Shown: positions 50,890 through 60,004 of the stretch, one piece after another
How positions within the stretch are numbered: the first letter of the stretch is position 1
Layout of the letters: each line of letters starts with the position of its first letter
Assembly (NCBI RefSeq): GCF_008329985.2
Contig: NZ_CP038437.2
Span: 3,224,001 to 3,288,000 of the forward strand
DNA length: 64,000 nt
Origin: Halomonas binhaiensis
Lineage (GTDB): Bacteria; Pseudomonadota; Gammaproteobacteria; Pseudomonadales; Halomonadaceae
Direction of reading: 5' to 3'
Notes under the pieces: model-generated
What the model was told of the DNA's origin: nothing
Databases searched by the model: none
The model's input: only the letters and a program-made list of their open reading frames with translations
Translations under genes and position numbers: made by a program

Positions 50890-51800
50890 ATACCATCACC
50901 CTGGAACGCATGCGCACCTTTGTGCGAGTCGTCGAGCGTGGCAACCTCTCCGCCGTCGCGCGGGAATTCGGCATCGGCCAATCGACCGTGACGCGCCACA
51001 TCCGGGAGCTCGAAGAGGCTCTCGGTGTCCCTTTGCTAAGCAGAACGACACGCCGGGTCACGATTACCGAGGAAGGCAGCCGTTATTACGCCCATAGCCT
51101 CCAGATCCTGCGACTCGTCGAACAAGCAGGCTCTGAAGCGCGCAATGCACGTGGTGCACAGAGCGGGACTATCCGCCTTTCATGCACGGCTGCCATCGGC
51201 GTCCTGCACATCAGTCGGCTGATCTTTCAGTTTCAGGATCGCTATCCGGATATCCATATCGACCTCAATCTGACGGATGAACGCATCGACCTGGTTCAGG
51301 AAGGTGTCGATCTTGCCATTCGGCTCGGCCCACTTGCCGATAGTTCAATGAAGTTGCGTGCGCTTGGCCAATCACAGCGTGTATTGGTGGCGGCCCCCGA
51401 CTATCTGAACACTCACGGAACACCGACAACGCCGGATGACCTGATCGGTCACGAAGGCATACGCATGTCCAATGTCGCTGGCAGCGAAACACTTGCCCTG
51501 CGAGGACCAGAGGGAGAACACCACGCCCTTCCCTTGCAGGGGCGCTTTGTCGTCGACCATGGCCTGGGCGCGCGCGAGGCATTGATCGCCGGACGCGGCA
51601 TCGCCCCGGCCCATCGCTGGCTCATCGACGACCTGTTGACCAACGGCCGTCTCAAGCAGATCCTTCCTGACTATGCACTTCCATCCACGCCGTTGAACCT
51701 GCTGATTGTTCCCGGGCGAGCCGGCATCGCACGAGTTCGCCTGCTGATCGACTTTCTCATCGAACAGAGCGGCCATATTCCCGGTATCGAAACACCATGA
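50877..51800 (+). CDS. LysR-family transcriptional regulator
   Basis: 307 residues from the ATG at 50877, with TTG at 50865 as alternative. Winged helix at 8-65 (ERMRTFVRVVERGNLSAVARE, STVTRHIRELEEALGVPLL) and an effector-binding domain (IRLSCTAAIGVLHISRLI..., LRALGQSQRVLVAAPDYL). Group resembles CrgA/DmlR-like regulators. Nearest genes: the T3SS substrate upstream and a DMT exporter downstream (163 bases away); either could be its target. The start codon lies in a hairpin, which suggests translational control. Confidence 0.85.
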   Translation: MDSSDTITLERMRTFVRVVERGNLSAVAREFGIGQSTVTRHIRELEEALGVPLLSRTTRRVTITEEGSRYYAHSLQILRLVEQAGSEARNARGAQSGTIRLSCTAAIGVLHISRLIFQFQDRYPDIHIDLNLTDERIDLVQEGVDLAIRLGPLADSSMKLRALGQSQRVLVAAPDYLNTHGTPTTPDDLIGHEGIRMSNVAGSETLALRGPEGEHHALPLQGRFVVDHGLGAREALIAGRGIAPAHRWLIDDLLTNGRLKQILPDYALPSTPLNLLIVPGRAGIARVRLLIDFLIEQSGHIPGIETP

Positions 51801-51966
51801 CGGCAAGCCTGGTGTTTCTTGGACCAGAGCGCTGACGCTGGGACCTCGAACAATGACGCAAAGAAGACAATCGATCTTGATATGCCGCGTATGATTATCA
51901 GCCTAGGCTTTAAAGGGGACTGAACGTTTTCCCTCTGAGCAGGCGCTATCGATCAGGAGTACATGG

Positions 51967-52860
51967 ATGCCGCACTCTCTGCACGACCATCGCCAGGGGC
52001 TGATCATGGCCGCTGGTGGCGTTGTTGTCCTCAGCATCGACAGTCTGCTGGTGCGCCTGGCGGCCAGCGATGGCTGGGACATCATCTTCTGGCGAGGCGC
52101 CCTGATGGGGCTTTCTCTAAGCCTGTTGTGCCTTGGCGGGAAGCGCTTGGTATCGCTGCGCGGCCACATGATGATGTCTCTCGGCTCTGCGCTCTTGCTG
52201 GGCCTGTCCTCCGGCCTTTTTGTGCTCGCCGTGATGAACACCAAGGTGGCCAATGTCGTGGTGATTCTGAGTGCGGCCCCCTTGTTTGCCGCCATCTTCA
52301 CGCGCATGTTCCTGCATGAAGCCGTGCCCATACGTACCTGGCTGGCCATCGTCCTGGCCATGCTTGGCCTGCTGGTGGTCTTCGCGGGCGGACTGAGCGG
52401 CGAGGGGTTGCTGGGCGACCTCTATGCGCTGGCTGCTGCCGCCGCCGTAGGCGGCAACCTGACCCTGCTGCGTCATCACCCTACGGTGGACCGAGTCCCG
52501 CTGATTGCCATTGGCGGCTTCATATCAGCATTGATTGCCCTGCCGATGGCCACGCCTCTGGCCCTGGCTCCCAAGAGCTACGCCGTATTGGCGCTAATGG
52601 GGCTGTTGCAGATGCCGCTTGCCACTGTGTTGATCAACAGCGCCACTCGCTACCTGCCCTCGGCCGAGGTTGCCCTGTTCTATCTACTGGAAGCCGTATT
52701 GGGAACGCTGTGGGTCTGGTGGTGGCTGGATGAGCAGCCTCCCCACGCCACCCTGCTGGGCGGCACCCTGATCCTGCTGACCCTTGTCATCAATGCGTGG
52801 CTTGGCCTGCGTCAATCCGGCAACAGGAAAGCGCTGCAGTATGGCGAGTACAGCAAATGA
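51967..52860 (+). CDS. DMT/EamA-family transporter
   Basis: 297 residues with ten membrane helices in two EamA repeats (GVVVLSIDSLLVRLAASDGWD and AAAAVGGNLTLLRHHPTVDR; ATVLINSATRYLPSAEVALFYLLEAVLGTLWVWWWL). Inner-membrane exporter of small metabolites or amino acids. CAGGAG precedes the ATG. Downstream of the LysR gene on the same strand. Substrate unknown. Confidence 0.9.
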   Translation: MPHSLHDHRQGLIMAAGGVVVLSIDSLLVRLAASDGWDIIFWRGALMGLSLSLLCLGGKRLVSLRGHMMMSLGSALLLGLSSGLFVLAVMNTKVANVVVILSAAPLFAAIFTRMFLHEAVPIRTWLAIVLAMLGLLVVFAGGLSGEGLLGDLYALAAAAAVGGNLTLLRHHPTVDRVPLIAIGGFISALIALPMATPLALAPKSYAVLALMGLLQMPLATVLINSATRYLPSAEVALFYLLEAVLGTLWVWWWLDEQPPHATLLGGTLILLTLVINAWLGLRQSGNRKALQYGEYSK

Positions 52861-53344
52861 CAGCGTTTAGGGTTTGTCTCTTTTTTTAAGCGGTATCTAC
52901 ATCTAGCGATATATGCATTAAACAACATATTTATTCGCTAGGTGGGTAATAACTAGAAGGTCAACAACTAGACGGATAACAAATAAGCGGCATGTTGATC
53001 ATCAACATGCCCAAAATACATTCTTCGACGAAGAATGCCTCGCTGAAACAGGTCTCGTTGAGAATATCTGTGGATTGCTCGGCAGGAGCAAACAGGAAAT
53101 GCAAGCAACCGATATTCTGGCATATTTGAATGATAAGGAATCATGGCTCGGACAAAAATAGATCCCTGTGCGTACTGCTCATATCTCTATGCGACATCTT
53201 GATCAAAAGATCATAAACAATGCTTCATGAGTTACAAAAACTCATGATTTCATGACGAAAAATATATTGTTCTCTGCCTTCTATCCCCTCAGCCTCGCAT
53301 AGGTCCGTGACCTCCCCCTGATTCCTCTAAACATAAGAAAATCT
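52861..53344. other. Palindrome-rich intergenic region upstream of the BCCT gene
   Basis: No gene in 484 bases. A truncated form of the TAGGGTTTGTCT motif begins at 52867. Perfect palindromes: 10+1+10 (52990-53010, core GCATGTTGAT) and 9+1+9 (53019-53037, core CATTCTTCG), eight bases apart. A 9-bp hairpin TCATGAGTT-acaaa-AACTCATGA at 53225-53247. These are candidate operators for osmotic or substrate control of the carrier. Confidence 0.6.
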
Positions 53345-55057
53345 ATGAGTAACGCCATACGTTCCGAAAGAGGCCTATTAAAGGGCCTCAATCCGACGGT
53401 GACCATTGCCTCGAAAGTGCTGGTCATCGGCTTTGTCATCTTCTGTACCATGCTCGCCGACAGGGCTGGCACCATCTTCCAGAATGCCTCGACTGCCGTC
53501 CTCGACAATGCCAAATGGTTCTATCTGGGGCTGGTCAGTGCCGTACTGGCTTTCCTGCTCTATCTGATGGTCAGCCGCTTTGGCCATATCCGCCTTGGCA
53601 AGGACAATGAACGCCCTGAGTTCAGCTACCTGTCCTGGGTCAGCATGCTGTTTTCGGGCGGCATGGGCATCGGGCTGATCTTCTGGTCCGTGGCAGAGCC
53701 GATGCTGCACTACGCTGCCAATCCCTTCACCGAGGGCATGAGTGATGCATCCGCCAGCATGGCCATGCGCCTGACCTACTTCCACTGGGGCCTGCATCCC
53801 TGGGCCACCTTCATCATCATTGCCCTGGCCCTTTCTTATTTTTCCTACCGTAAAGGGCTCCCCCTGACGCTGCGCTCCATCCTTTACCCGTTCATCGGAG
53901 AGCGGATCTACGGCCCGATCGGCCACACGGTGGATATCCTCACCGTTGCCATCACCGCATTCGGGGTATCCACGTCCCTGGGCATGGGCGTAATTCAGAT
54001 GAACAGTGGGCTGAACAATGTGTTCGGCATCGAGATCGGTACCGGCACCCAATTGGCACTGATTGTGCTGATCATGGCCTTTGCCATCATCTCCGTGGCC
54101 ACAGGCGTTGGCCGTGGCATGAAGCGACTTTCCGAACTGAACATGTTGCTGTCACTGCTGATCGTGGCCATCGTGCTGGCCATCGGCCCTACTCGCTATA
54201 TTCTCAACACCCTGCTGCAGAGCACCGGGGATTACGCCAACAACCTGATCAGCATGAGCCTGTGGAGCGATGCCAACGCCGACAGTGGCTGGCAGAACTG
54301 GTGGACCGCCTTCTACTGGCCATGGTGGATGACCTGGGCTCCCTTCGTCGGCATGTTCATTGCCCGCATCTCCCGGGGACGCACCATCCGTGAGCTGATC
54401 AGTGGTGCTCTTATCGTCCCGACCCTGGTGACCTTAGTGTGGATGGCGGTATTCGGTGGTAGCGCACTATTCGAAGAACAACAGGTACGTCATGCCCATG
54501 AATCCATCATGGCGGCCAGCGAAGTGAAGGTAGATGCGGACTTTGCCGGGGGGGCCGTGCTCCAGGCTACCCAGCAAGACACCACTCATGCGCTGTTCAC
54601 CCTGTTCGACATACTGGACCCAGGCATGCTGGGCAACCTGCTGTCGGTACTGGCAGTGCTGTTGCTGGCCACCTATTTCATCACTTCCGCCGACTCGGGC
54701 ACCCTGGTGCTGTGCATTCTGGATAGTGCCGGCAATCCCGAACCTCCCCAGTCCATCAGGATAATGTGGGGTATCGTGATTGCCTGCATTGCTGGCGCCC
54801 TGCTGTTCGCTGGTGGCCTGGAAACCATTCAGACCGCGTCGATCATCGCCGGCCTGCCAATTGCCATATTCATCATGGTGATGGCCCTGAGCCTCTATCG
54901 CATGTTACGCCGCGAACCGGCCGCGGCCTGGATGCTTCCCCCTGCGGTACGCCCCGACAATGCCGAGCTGGATTTCAGCAGTGGCCAGAATGAGGTGGAA
55001 CGTACCCTGGCGCAGGATGCCTATCTATCCAGAAAATCTGCCCCCGAAAACGCATAG
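53345..55057 (+). CDS. BCCT-family betaine/choline/carnitine transporter
   Basis: 570-residue carrier with twelve helices and the BCCT signature (FYWPWWMTWAPFVGMFIARISRGRTI in helix 8). Lacks the long BetT tail: the C-terminal hydrophilic tail is about 45 residues, so osmosensing may differ from the betC-operon carrier. Unlike that gene it stands alone, between palindrome-rich DNA and a strong terminator. Substrate could be glycine betaine, carnitine or proline betaine; the downstream methylated-amine genes make the latter two plausible but this is an inference. Confidence 0.88.
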   Translation: MSNAIRSERGLLKGLNPTVTIASKVLVIGFVIFCTMLADRAGTIFQNASTAVLDNAKWFYLGLVSAVLAFLLYLMVSRFGHIRLGKDNERPEFSYLSWVSMLFSGGMGIGLIFWSVAEPMLHYAANPFTEGMSDASASMAMRLTYFHWGLHPWATFIIIALALSYFSYRKGLPLTLRSILYPFIGERIYGPIGHTVDILTVAITAFGVSTSLGMGVIQMNSGLNNVFGIEIGTGTQLALIVLIMAFAIISVATGVGRGMKRLSELNMLLSLLIVAIVLAIGPTRYILNTLLQSTGDYANNLISMSLWSDANADSGWQNWWTAFYWPWWMTWAPFVGMFIARISRGRTIRELISGALIVPTLVTLVWMAVFGGSALFEEQQVRHAHESIMAASEVKVDADFAGGAVLQATQQDTTHALFTLFDILDPGMLGNLLSVLAVLLLATYFITSADSGTLVLCILDSAGNPEPPQSIRIMWGIVIACIAGALLFAGGLETIQTASIIAGLPIAIFIMVMALSLYRMLRREPAAAWMLPPAVRPDNAELDFSSGQNEVERTLAQDAYLSRKSAPENA

Positions 55058-55068
55058 CACCCTTTAGT

Positions 55069-55109
55069 GACAGCAAGAAGCCCAGCACATTGCTGGGCTT
55101 CTTGCTGTC
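55069..55109 (+). terminator. 19-bp hairpin terminator after the BCCT gene
   Basis: Perfect stem GACAGCAAGAAGCCCAGCA (55069-55087) with a three-base loop and complement 55091-55109, twelve bases after the stop. Strong but without a U-run. Confidence 0.75.
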
Positions 55110-55190
55110 GCAAGGATGCCATGGCACTGGTGGTGGCCGCTGTTACACCACTTCGTCGACCTCGTCTGGCACCAGCAGCGATAGGATAAT

Positions 55191-55250
55191 GTATATGCCA
55201 TTGACATATCCCAAACTGCCGCCATGATGTATATACCCAACGTATATCCC
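55191..55250 (+). promoter_or_regulatory. VapBC promoter with GTATAT operator repeats
   Basis: TTGACA at 55201-55206 with ATGATG about 17 bases later, and three GTATAT elements at 55191-55196, 55229-55234 and 55242-55247 overlapping them. Such repeats are typical VapB autoregulation sites. Confidence 0.6.
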
Positions 55251-55262
55251 GAGGTAGAAAAT

Positions 55263-55493
55263 ATGGTCCAAGGATCCGTATTTCAGTCCAACCGTAGTCA
55301 GGCAGTGCGCCTGCCCAAGGCAGTTGCCCTGCCTGATGATGTCAAACGAGTTGATGTGGTTGCTGTTGGCAGGACGCGAATCATCACGCCTGCGGGTGAG
55401 GCGTGGGATAGCTGGTTTGATGAAGAAGGTGTCACCACAGACTTCATGGGCGAACGCGACCAGCCGCTTGAGCAGGAACGTGAGACTCTCTGA
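55263..55493 (+). CDS. vapB: VapB-family antitoxin
   Basis: 76 residues from ATG 55263 behind GAGG; starts VFQSNRSQAVRLPKAVALPDDVKRVDV, the SpoVT/AbrB-type DNA-binding fold of VapB. The C-terminal half (DSWFDEEGVTTDFMGERDQPLEQERE) is acidic and binds the toxin. It also represses its operon. The stop overlaps the toxin start by one base (TGATG). Longer start at 55224 would read through the operator. Confidence 0.92.
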   Translation: MVQGSVFQSNRSQAVRLPKAVALPDDVKRVDVVAVGRTRIITPAGEAWDSWFDEEGVTTDFMGERDQPLEQERETL

Positions 55494-55900
55494 TGATCAA
55501 ATATATGCTCGATACCAACATCTGTATCTATACCATCAAGAACAAGCCGCCTCAGGTGCGTGAAGTGTTCAAGCGACATCATGAGCAACTGTGCATGAGT
55601 AGTGTGACGCTCATGGAGCTGATCTACGGAGCGGAGAAATCGGCTAACCCCGAGCGCAACCTGCACGTGATCGAAGGGTTCGCTGCTCGACTCGAGGTTT
55701 TGCCATTCAACAATGATGCAGCAGCCCATACCGGCCAACTCAGAGCCGAACTGGCCAAGGCGGGTACACCGATTGGCCCGTATGACCAGATGATTGCTGG
55801 CCATGCTCGCTCAATGGGCTTGGTGGTAGTCACCAACAACGTTCGTGAGTTTCAACGCGTCCCTGGCCTGCGCATTGAAGATTGGTCCATGACCTGCTGA
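55493..55900 (+). CDS. vapC: VapC-family PIN-domain ribonuclease toxin
   Basis: 135 residues of PIN domain: acidic residues in MLDTNICIY (Asp6), SSVTLMELIYGAEKS (Glu), and IGPYDQMIAGHARSMGLVVVTNNVREFQRVPGL (Asp), which form the magnesium site. Length and order are typical of the type II VapC toxins that cleave tRNA or rRNA. Immediately follows vapB. Confidence 0.93.
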   Translation: MIKYMLDTNICIYTIKNKPPQVREVFKRHHEQLCMSSVTLMELIYGAEKSANPERNLHVIEGFAARLEVLPFNNDAAAHTGQLRAELAKAGTPIGPYDQMIAGHARSMGLVVVTNNVREFQRVPGLRIEDWSMTC

Positions 55901-55947
55901 GCAAGACCGCTCTTCATGTCCATAACCTCTCATACACATAACCTTTA

Positions 55948-55974
55948 TGTACATAAATTGGACACACATGTACA
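55948..55974. promoter_or_regulatory. TGTACA dyad upstream of tetR
   Basis: TGTACA at 55948-55953 and at 55969-55974, 21 bases apart (two helical turns), before the TetR gene. The same half-site occurs twice in the promoter region of the ProC/DgcA-like pair. Confidence 0.5.
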
Positions 55975-56042
55975 CTGCCCGTTCTTCCGGTGCAGTGCGA
56001 TATGGCGTGCCGATCCAACCTGTTCCTTGAGAGGCTAACTCC

Positions 56043-56666
56043 ATGCCACCTGCTGACATCAGTGACAAGGGCTCTCGTGACGCCTGGCTCGATGCCGCCT
56101 TCAACCTGCTGCTCGAATCCGGCGTGGATAGCGTGAAGATCCTGCCACTGGCCAAGCGCCTCAACCTTTCGCGGACCAGCTTCTACTGGTTCTTCAAGGA
56201 CCGGGAAGCGCTACTGAATGCCCTGATCGAGCGCTGGCGGGAAAAAAACACCCAGGGCCTGGTGCGTCAGAGTGAGGCTTATGCCGAGAACATCGTCGAG
56301 GCGATTCTCAATGTATTCGATTGCTGGCTCGATCCCGACATATTCGATTCCCAGCTGGAGTTCGCCATGCGCAGTTGGGCGTTGCAGTCGAATGCAGTAT
56401 CTCGGGAAATCGATAACGCAGATGAAGCGCGCATCGACGCACTGACACAGATGTTCGTACGCCATGGCTTCGAACCACTGGCAGCCAACGTACGCGGACG
56501 CACCATCTACCTGACCCAGATCGGTTATATCTCGATGAACTCCCAGGAATCCCTGGTCATTCGCATGCAGCGCATTCCCTCCTATGTCGAGATCTTCACC
56601 GGTCAGACACCGCAGCAGCGCGACCTGCAGCGTTTTCATGCCCGGCATGCTTACATGCCAGACTAG
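56043..56666 (+). CDS. TetR-family regulator, probable controller of the methylamine genes
   Basis: 207 residues; N-terminal TetR fold (SVKILPLAKRLNLSRTSFYWFFKDREALLNALI) and helical ligand domain. Start ATG after GAGGC. It is near the ProC-like and DgcA/StcD-like genes, and TGTACA half-sites occur both upstream of it and between those genes, so I infer that it controls them and itself. Ligand may be a betaine or N-methylated amino acid. Confidence 0.85.
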   Translation: MPPADISDKGSRDAWLDAAFNLLLESGVDSVKILPLAKRLNLSRTSFYWFFKDREALLNALIERWREKNTQGLVRQSEAYAENIVEAILNVFDCWLDPDIFDSQLEFAMRSWALQSNAVSREIDNADEARIDALTQMFVRHGFEPLAANVRGRTIYLTQIGYISMNSQESLVIRMQRIPSYVEIFTGQTPQQRDLQRFHARHAYMPD

Positions 56667-56680
56667 CGGCCGCAGGTCTT

Positions 56681-57472
56681 CTATACAGAATCACTGCTCG
56701 CCGCCTGATAGGCCGCATCAAGCCCACGCTGGATCACCTCATCGATATTCCCGCCGATCATCGCGCGCAGCCCCTTGGCCGTGGTGCCGTTATAGGCAAT
56801 CAAGCGTTCCACCATCTCGCCTGGGTCACTGCCCAGGCTTTCCAGCAGCAGGCTGCCCCCCACCAGGGTCTGCATGACAGCTTCAAGGGCAATGTCATCC
56901 GCGATTCCCTTGTTCCTGGCATGCTCCAGCATCACCTTGGCCAGCAAGGCCGGATAGGCAGGACCGGCGCCACTCAAGGCCGTCATGTAATCGAGAGCGC
57001 TCTCTGAAGGAAGCTCTCGCGCCATTCCACAACTCGCCAGCAACGCCTGCACAAGCTCCTGATCAGGCTGAGTGACCTGCTCCGAGGCATACCAGGGAAA
57101 ATAGCCACGACGAATTTCCGCTGCCGCGTTCGGCATGGCGCGCACCACACGACAACTCCCGAGCTGGCTGGAAATCGCCTGCACAGGAGCCATCGCCAGC
57201 AGCGAAATGATCAGCTTGTCGTGTGCCTCGATATGGATATGGCAAAGGTCCTCTGGACGCACCGACAACACGATGACATCCACCCTCTCAACCAATGCTT
57301 GATTGTCCTGAACGCAACGGACCCCGGGCCAGTCACGATAGGCATCACCACGCCCTGAACGCGCGGAAACCACCAACTGGTCAGCCGACAGAAGGTTCTG
57401 CTCCAGCCAGGCAAGCCCCAGGGAGCGCCCCATCCATCCCTGGCCACCAATAATCCCGATCGTTGTGTTCAT
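56681..57472 (-). CDS. Pyrroline-5-carboxylate reductase-like (ProC family) protein
   Basis: 263 residues from ATG 57472 (alternatives 57493 or 57538). Rossmann start TIGIIGGQGWMG, then VRCVQDNQALVERVDVIVLSVRPED, VVRAMPNAAAEIRRGYFPWYA and the ProC core SALDYMTALSGAGPAYPALLAKVMLEHA with MQTLVGGSLLLESL. ProC makes proline from P5C. Being a paralogue next to an N-demethylase, it may work in betaine breakdown rather than in biosynthesis. Divergent from the demethylase gene. Confidence 0.85.
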   Translation of the reverse strand: MNTTIGIIGGQGWMGRSLGLAWLEQNLLSADQLVVSARSGRGDAYRDWPGVRCVQDNQALVERVDVIVLSVRPEDLCHIHIEAHDKLIISLLAMAPVQAISSQLGSCRVVRAMPNAAAEIRRGYFPWYASEQVTQPDQELVQALLASCGMARELPSESALDYMTALSGAGPAYPALLAKVMLEHARNKGIADDIALEAVMQTLVGGSLLLESLGSDPGEMVERLIAYNGTTAKGLRAMIGGNIDEVIQRGLDAAYQAASSDSV

Positions 57473-57521
57473 CTTCGTTGTGACTGGCTTCATGATTTTT
57501 TCGGCCTTCGCTGCCTGCCTC

Positions 57522-57558
57522 TGTACACAGGTGAACATCTAATTGACAACTATGTACA
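57522..57558. promoter_or_regulatory. TGTACA half-sites between ProC-like and demethylase genes
   Basis: TGTACA at 57522-57527 and 57553-57558, 31 bases apart (three helical turns), near a TTGACA (57543-57548). Matches the TGTACA element at the TetR gene. Confidence 0.5.
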
Positions 57559-57588
57559 GTCACGACTAGTTTTGTCAAGCACACAACA

Positions 57589-57685
57589 AGACAACGCTCT
57601 GAAAGACAACGCTCTGAAAAACTAAGCCCTGAAAGACAAAAGCCCTGAAAGACCAAGCTCTAAAAACAAAGCCTGAAAGACGAGC
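57589..57685 (+). repeat. Degenerate tandem repeats upstream of the demethylase gene
   Basis: About six copies of a 15-18 base unit of the type GACAACGCTCTGAAA, ending just before the ribosome site of the gene at 57707. Confidence 0.7.
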
Positions 57686-57706
57686 CCGCAAGATAGAGAA
57701 CTGACC

Positions 57707-59773
57707 ATGACTAACGATCCGCTGCTGACCCCCTTTCAACTCAAGCACTTGACCTTGAAGAACCGGCTGATGATGACCTCCCACGAGCCTGCCTATCCTG
57801 AAGACGGCATGCCCAAGGAGCTTTATCGTGCCTATCACGTCGAGCGGGCCAAGGCAGGCATCGGCCTGACCATGACCGCCGGGTCGGCAGCGGTATCCAA
57901 GGACAGCCCGCCTGTCTTCAACAACATCCTGGCCTACAAGGACGAGGTGGTCCCCTGGATGCGCGAACTGACCGATGCTTGTCATGAGCACGGCACGGCA
58001 GTCATGATCCAGTTGACTCACCTGGGCCGACGCACGCGTTGGGACAAGGGGGATTGGTTGCCAGCGGTGTCATCCTCTCACCGTCGCGAAGCATCGCACC
58101 GGGCCTTTCCCAAGCAGGTCGAGGACTGGGATATCGAGCGTCTGATTCGCGACTATGCCGATGCCGCCGAACGCATGCATGCCGCCGGACTTGATGGCAT
58201 TGAACTGCAGGCCTATGGCCATTTGATGGATCAGTTCTGGTCGCCACTGACCAATACCCTCGAAGGGCCTTATGGGGGTGACCTCGATAACCGGCTGCGT
58301 TTCACCTTCGAGGTGTTGCATGCCATTCGCCAGCGAGTCGGCGAGAAGTTTCTTGTCGGTGTGCGCTACACCGGTGATGAGATGCTGCCAGGCGGGCTGA
58401 CCGCCAGCGATGGCATGGAGATTTCCCGACGCCTGAAAGACAGTGGCCTGGTGGATTTCCTCAACGTGGTCCGCGGCCATATCGATACCGATGCCGGGCT
58501 GACGGATGTCATCCCCATTCAAGGCATGCCCAGCGCCCCGCACCTGGAATTTGCCGGTGAAATACGTCGCCAGGTGGACTTCCCCACCTTCCATGGCGCC
58601 AAGATTCAGGATGTCGCTACGGCCCGCTACGCCATCTCTTCCGGTACAGTCGACATGATAGGCATGACCCGTGCCCACATGGCCGACCCGCATATCGTGC
58701 GCAAGATCATGGAGGGACGCGAAGAAGAGATTCGCCCTTGTGTCGGGGCCAACTACTGTCTCGATCGCATTTACCAGGGCGGTGCTGCCTACTGCATCCA
58801 CAATGCTGCCACCGGCCGCGAAACCACCATGCCGCACACCATTCCCAAGGCAGCGCACAAGCGCCGGGTGGTGATCATCGGCGCCGGCCCCGCAGGCCTG
58901 GAAGCCGCCCGGGTGGCTGGCGAGCGCGGACATGATGTCGTCGTGCTGGAGGCTTCCAGTGATGCTGGCGGCCAGGTACGCCTGACGGCACAGAGCGAGC
59001 GTCGACGTGAAATGATGGGCATCATCGACTGGCGCCTCGCCCGTTGCGAAGCGCTCGGTGTCGAGATCCGCTACAACGTCTGGGCAGAAGTCGAAGATGT
59101 GCTTCAGGAACAGCCGGATGTGGTCATCGTGGCGACCGGCGGCTTTCCCCAGGAAGACCAGCCCGCCATGGGCAGCGAGCTAGTGGTCACCACATGGGAT
59201 GTGATTTCCGGACATGTCGCCCCAGGCCAGAACGTACTACTGTTCGACGAGGCTGGCGACCATGCCGCCATGCAGGCAGCGGAGATCATCGCGGCAACAG
59301 GAGCACAACTCGAGATCATGACACCAGACAGGACTTTCTCGGCAGAGATCATGGCCATGAACCTGGTGCCTTACATGCGCTCCCTGCAGCGCCCCAATGT
59401 CACCTTCACGCCGACCTATCGCTTGAAGTCCGTGCAACGGGACGACAATGCCCTGCTGGCCAGGATCACCAGTGATTATTTTCCTCAAGGTCCGTCCCCC
59501 CAGGACCGGCAGGACCTGGACCAGGAGCGACGCATCGATCAGGTGGTGGTCAATTACGGCATCACGCCAATGGCCGATATCTACTTCGAGCTGAAACCCC
59601 ATTCCAGCAATGGTGGAGAAGTGAATTACGAAGATCTGATCGTGGGCAGTCCCCAGGCCGTCATCCGTCACCAGGACGGCAAGTTCCAACTGTTCCGCAT
59701 CGGCGATGCCGTCGAACCACGCAACACCCATGCGGCCATTTATGATGCACTCAGGCTGGTCAAGGACCTGTAA
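57707..59773 (+). CDS. NADH:flavin oxidoreductase, DgcA/StcD-like N-methyl demethylase
   Basis: 688 residues. FMN TIM barrel (1-330; PAYPEDGMPKELYRAYHVERA, GIELQAYGHLMDQFWSP), an iron-sulfur region, and a C-terminal NAD(P)-binding Rossmann half (VVIIGAGPAGLEAA at about 388). Cysteines 345, 351 and 363 are present in CVGANYCLDR and CIHNA, but the second Cys of the usual CxxC is Ala (position 348), so cluster binding may be altered, perhaps normally so in this subfamily. Family members demethylate dimethylglycine (DgcA) or N-methylproline (StcD); a DgcB partner was not seen. The adjacent ProC-like gene favours a proline-betaine route. Preceded by short tandem repeats. Confidence 0.85.
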   Translation: MTNDPLLTPFQLKHLTLKNRLMMTSHEPAYPEDGMPKELYRAYHVERAKAGIGLTMTAGSAAVSKDSPPVFNNILAYKDEVVPWMRELTDACHEHGTAVMIQLTHLGRRTRWDKGDWLPAVSSSHRREASHRAFPKQVEDWDIERLIRDYADAAERMHAAGLDGIELQAYGHLMDQFWSPLTNTLEGPYGGDLDNRLRFTFEVLHAIRQRVGEKFLVGVRYTGDEMLPGGLTASDGMEISRRLKDSGLVDFLNVVRGHIDTDAGLTDVIPIQGMPSAPHLEFAGEIRRQVDFPTFHGAKIQDVATARYAISSGTVDMIGMTRAHMADPHIVRKIMEGREEEIRPCVGANYCLDRIYQGGAAYCIHNAATGRETTMPHTIPKAAHKRRVVIIGAGPAGLEAARVAGERGHDVVVLEASSDAGGQVRLTAQSERRREMMGIIDWRLARCEALGVEIRYNVWAEVEDVLQEQPDVVIVATGGFPQEDQPAMGSELVVTTWDVISGHVAPGQNVLLFDEAGDHAAMQAAEIIAATGAQLEIMTPDRTFSAEIMAMNLVPYMRSLQRPNVTFTPTYRLKSVQRDDNALLARITSDYFPQGPSPQDRQDLDQERRIDQVVVNYGITPMADIYFELKPHSSNGGEVNYEDLIVGSPQAVIRHQDGKFQLFRIGDAVEPRNTHAAIYDALRLVKDL

Positions 59774-60004
59774 CCTCATGCCCCAGCAGACGCCTTGCGC
59801 ACATGACGCTTTACGCACATGATGCGCCCAAGCCGCTTTGTTGTATGTGTCGGTCACGTCCAGGTATCCACCTCCTCGGACAACATTGACTTTTTCGTCC
59901 GAAGATTGATGATCTGGGGTTATGGCAAGCTGGCTGGTCAAGCGCTTGCCAGACCTTTCCGTTCCTTCAGCCAATTCCTTCACCCACCGCCGGTTGCCTT
60001 TTTC

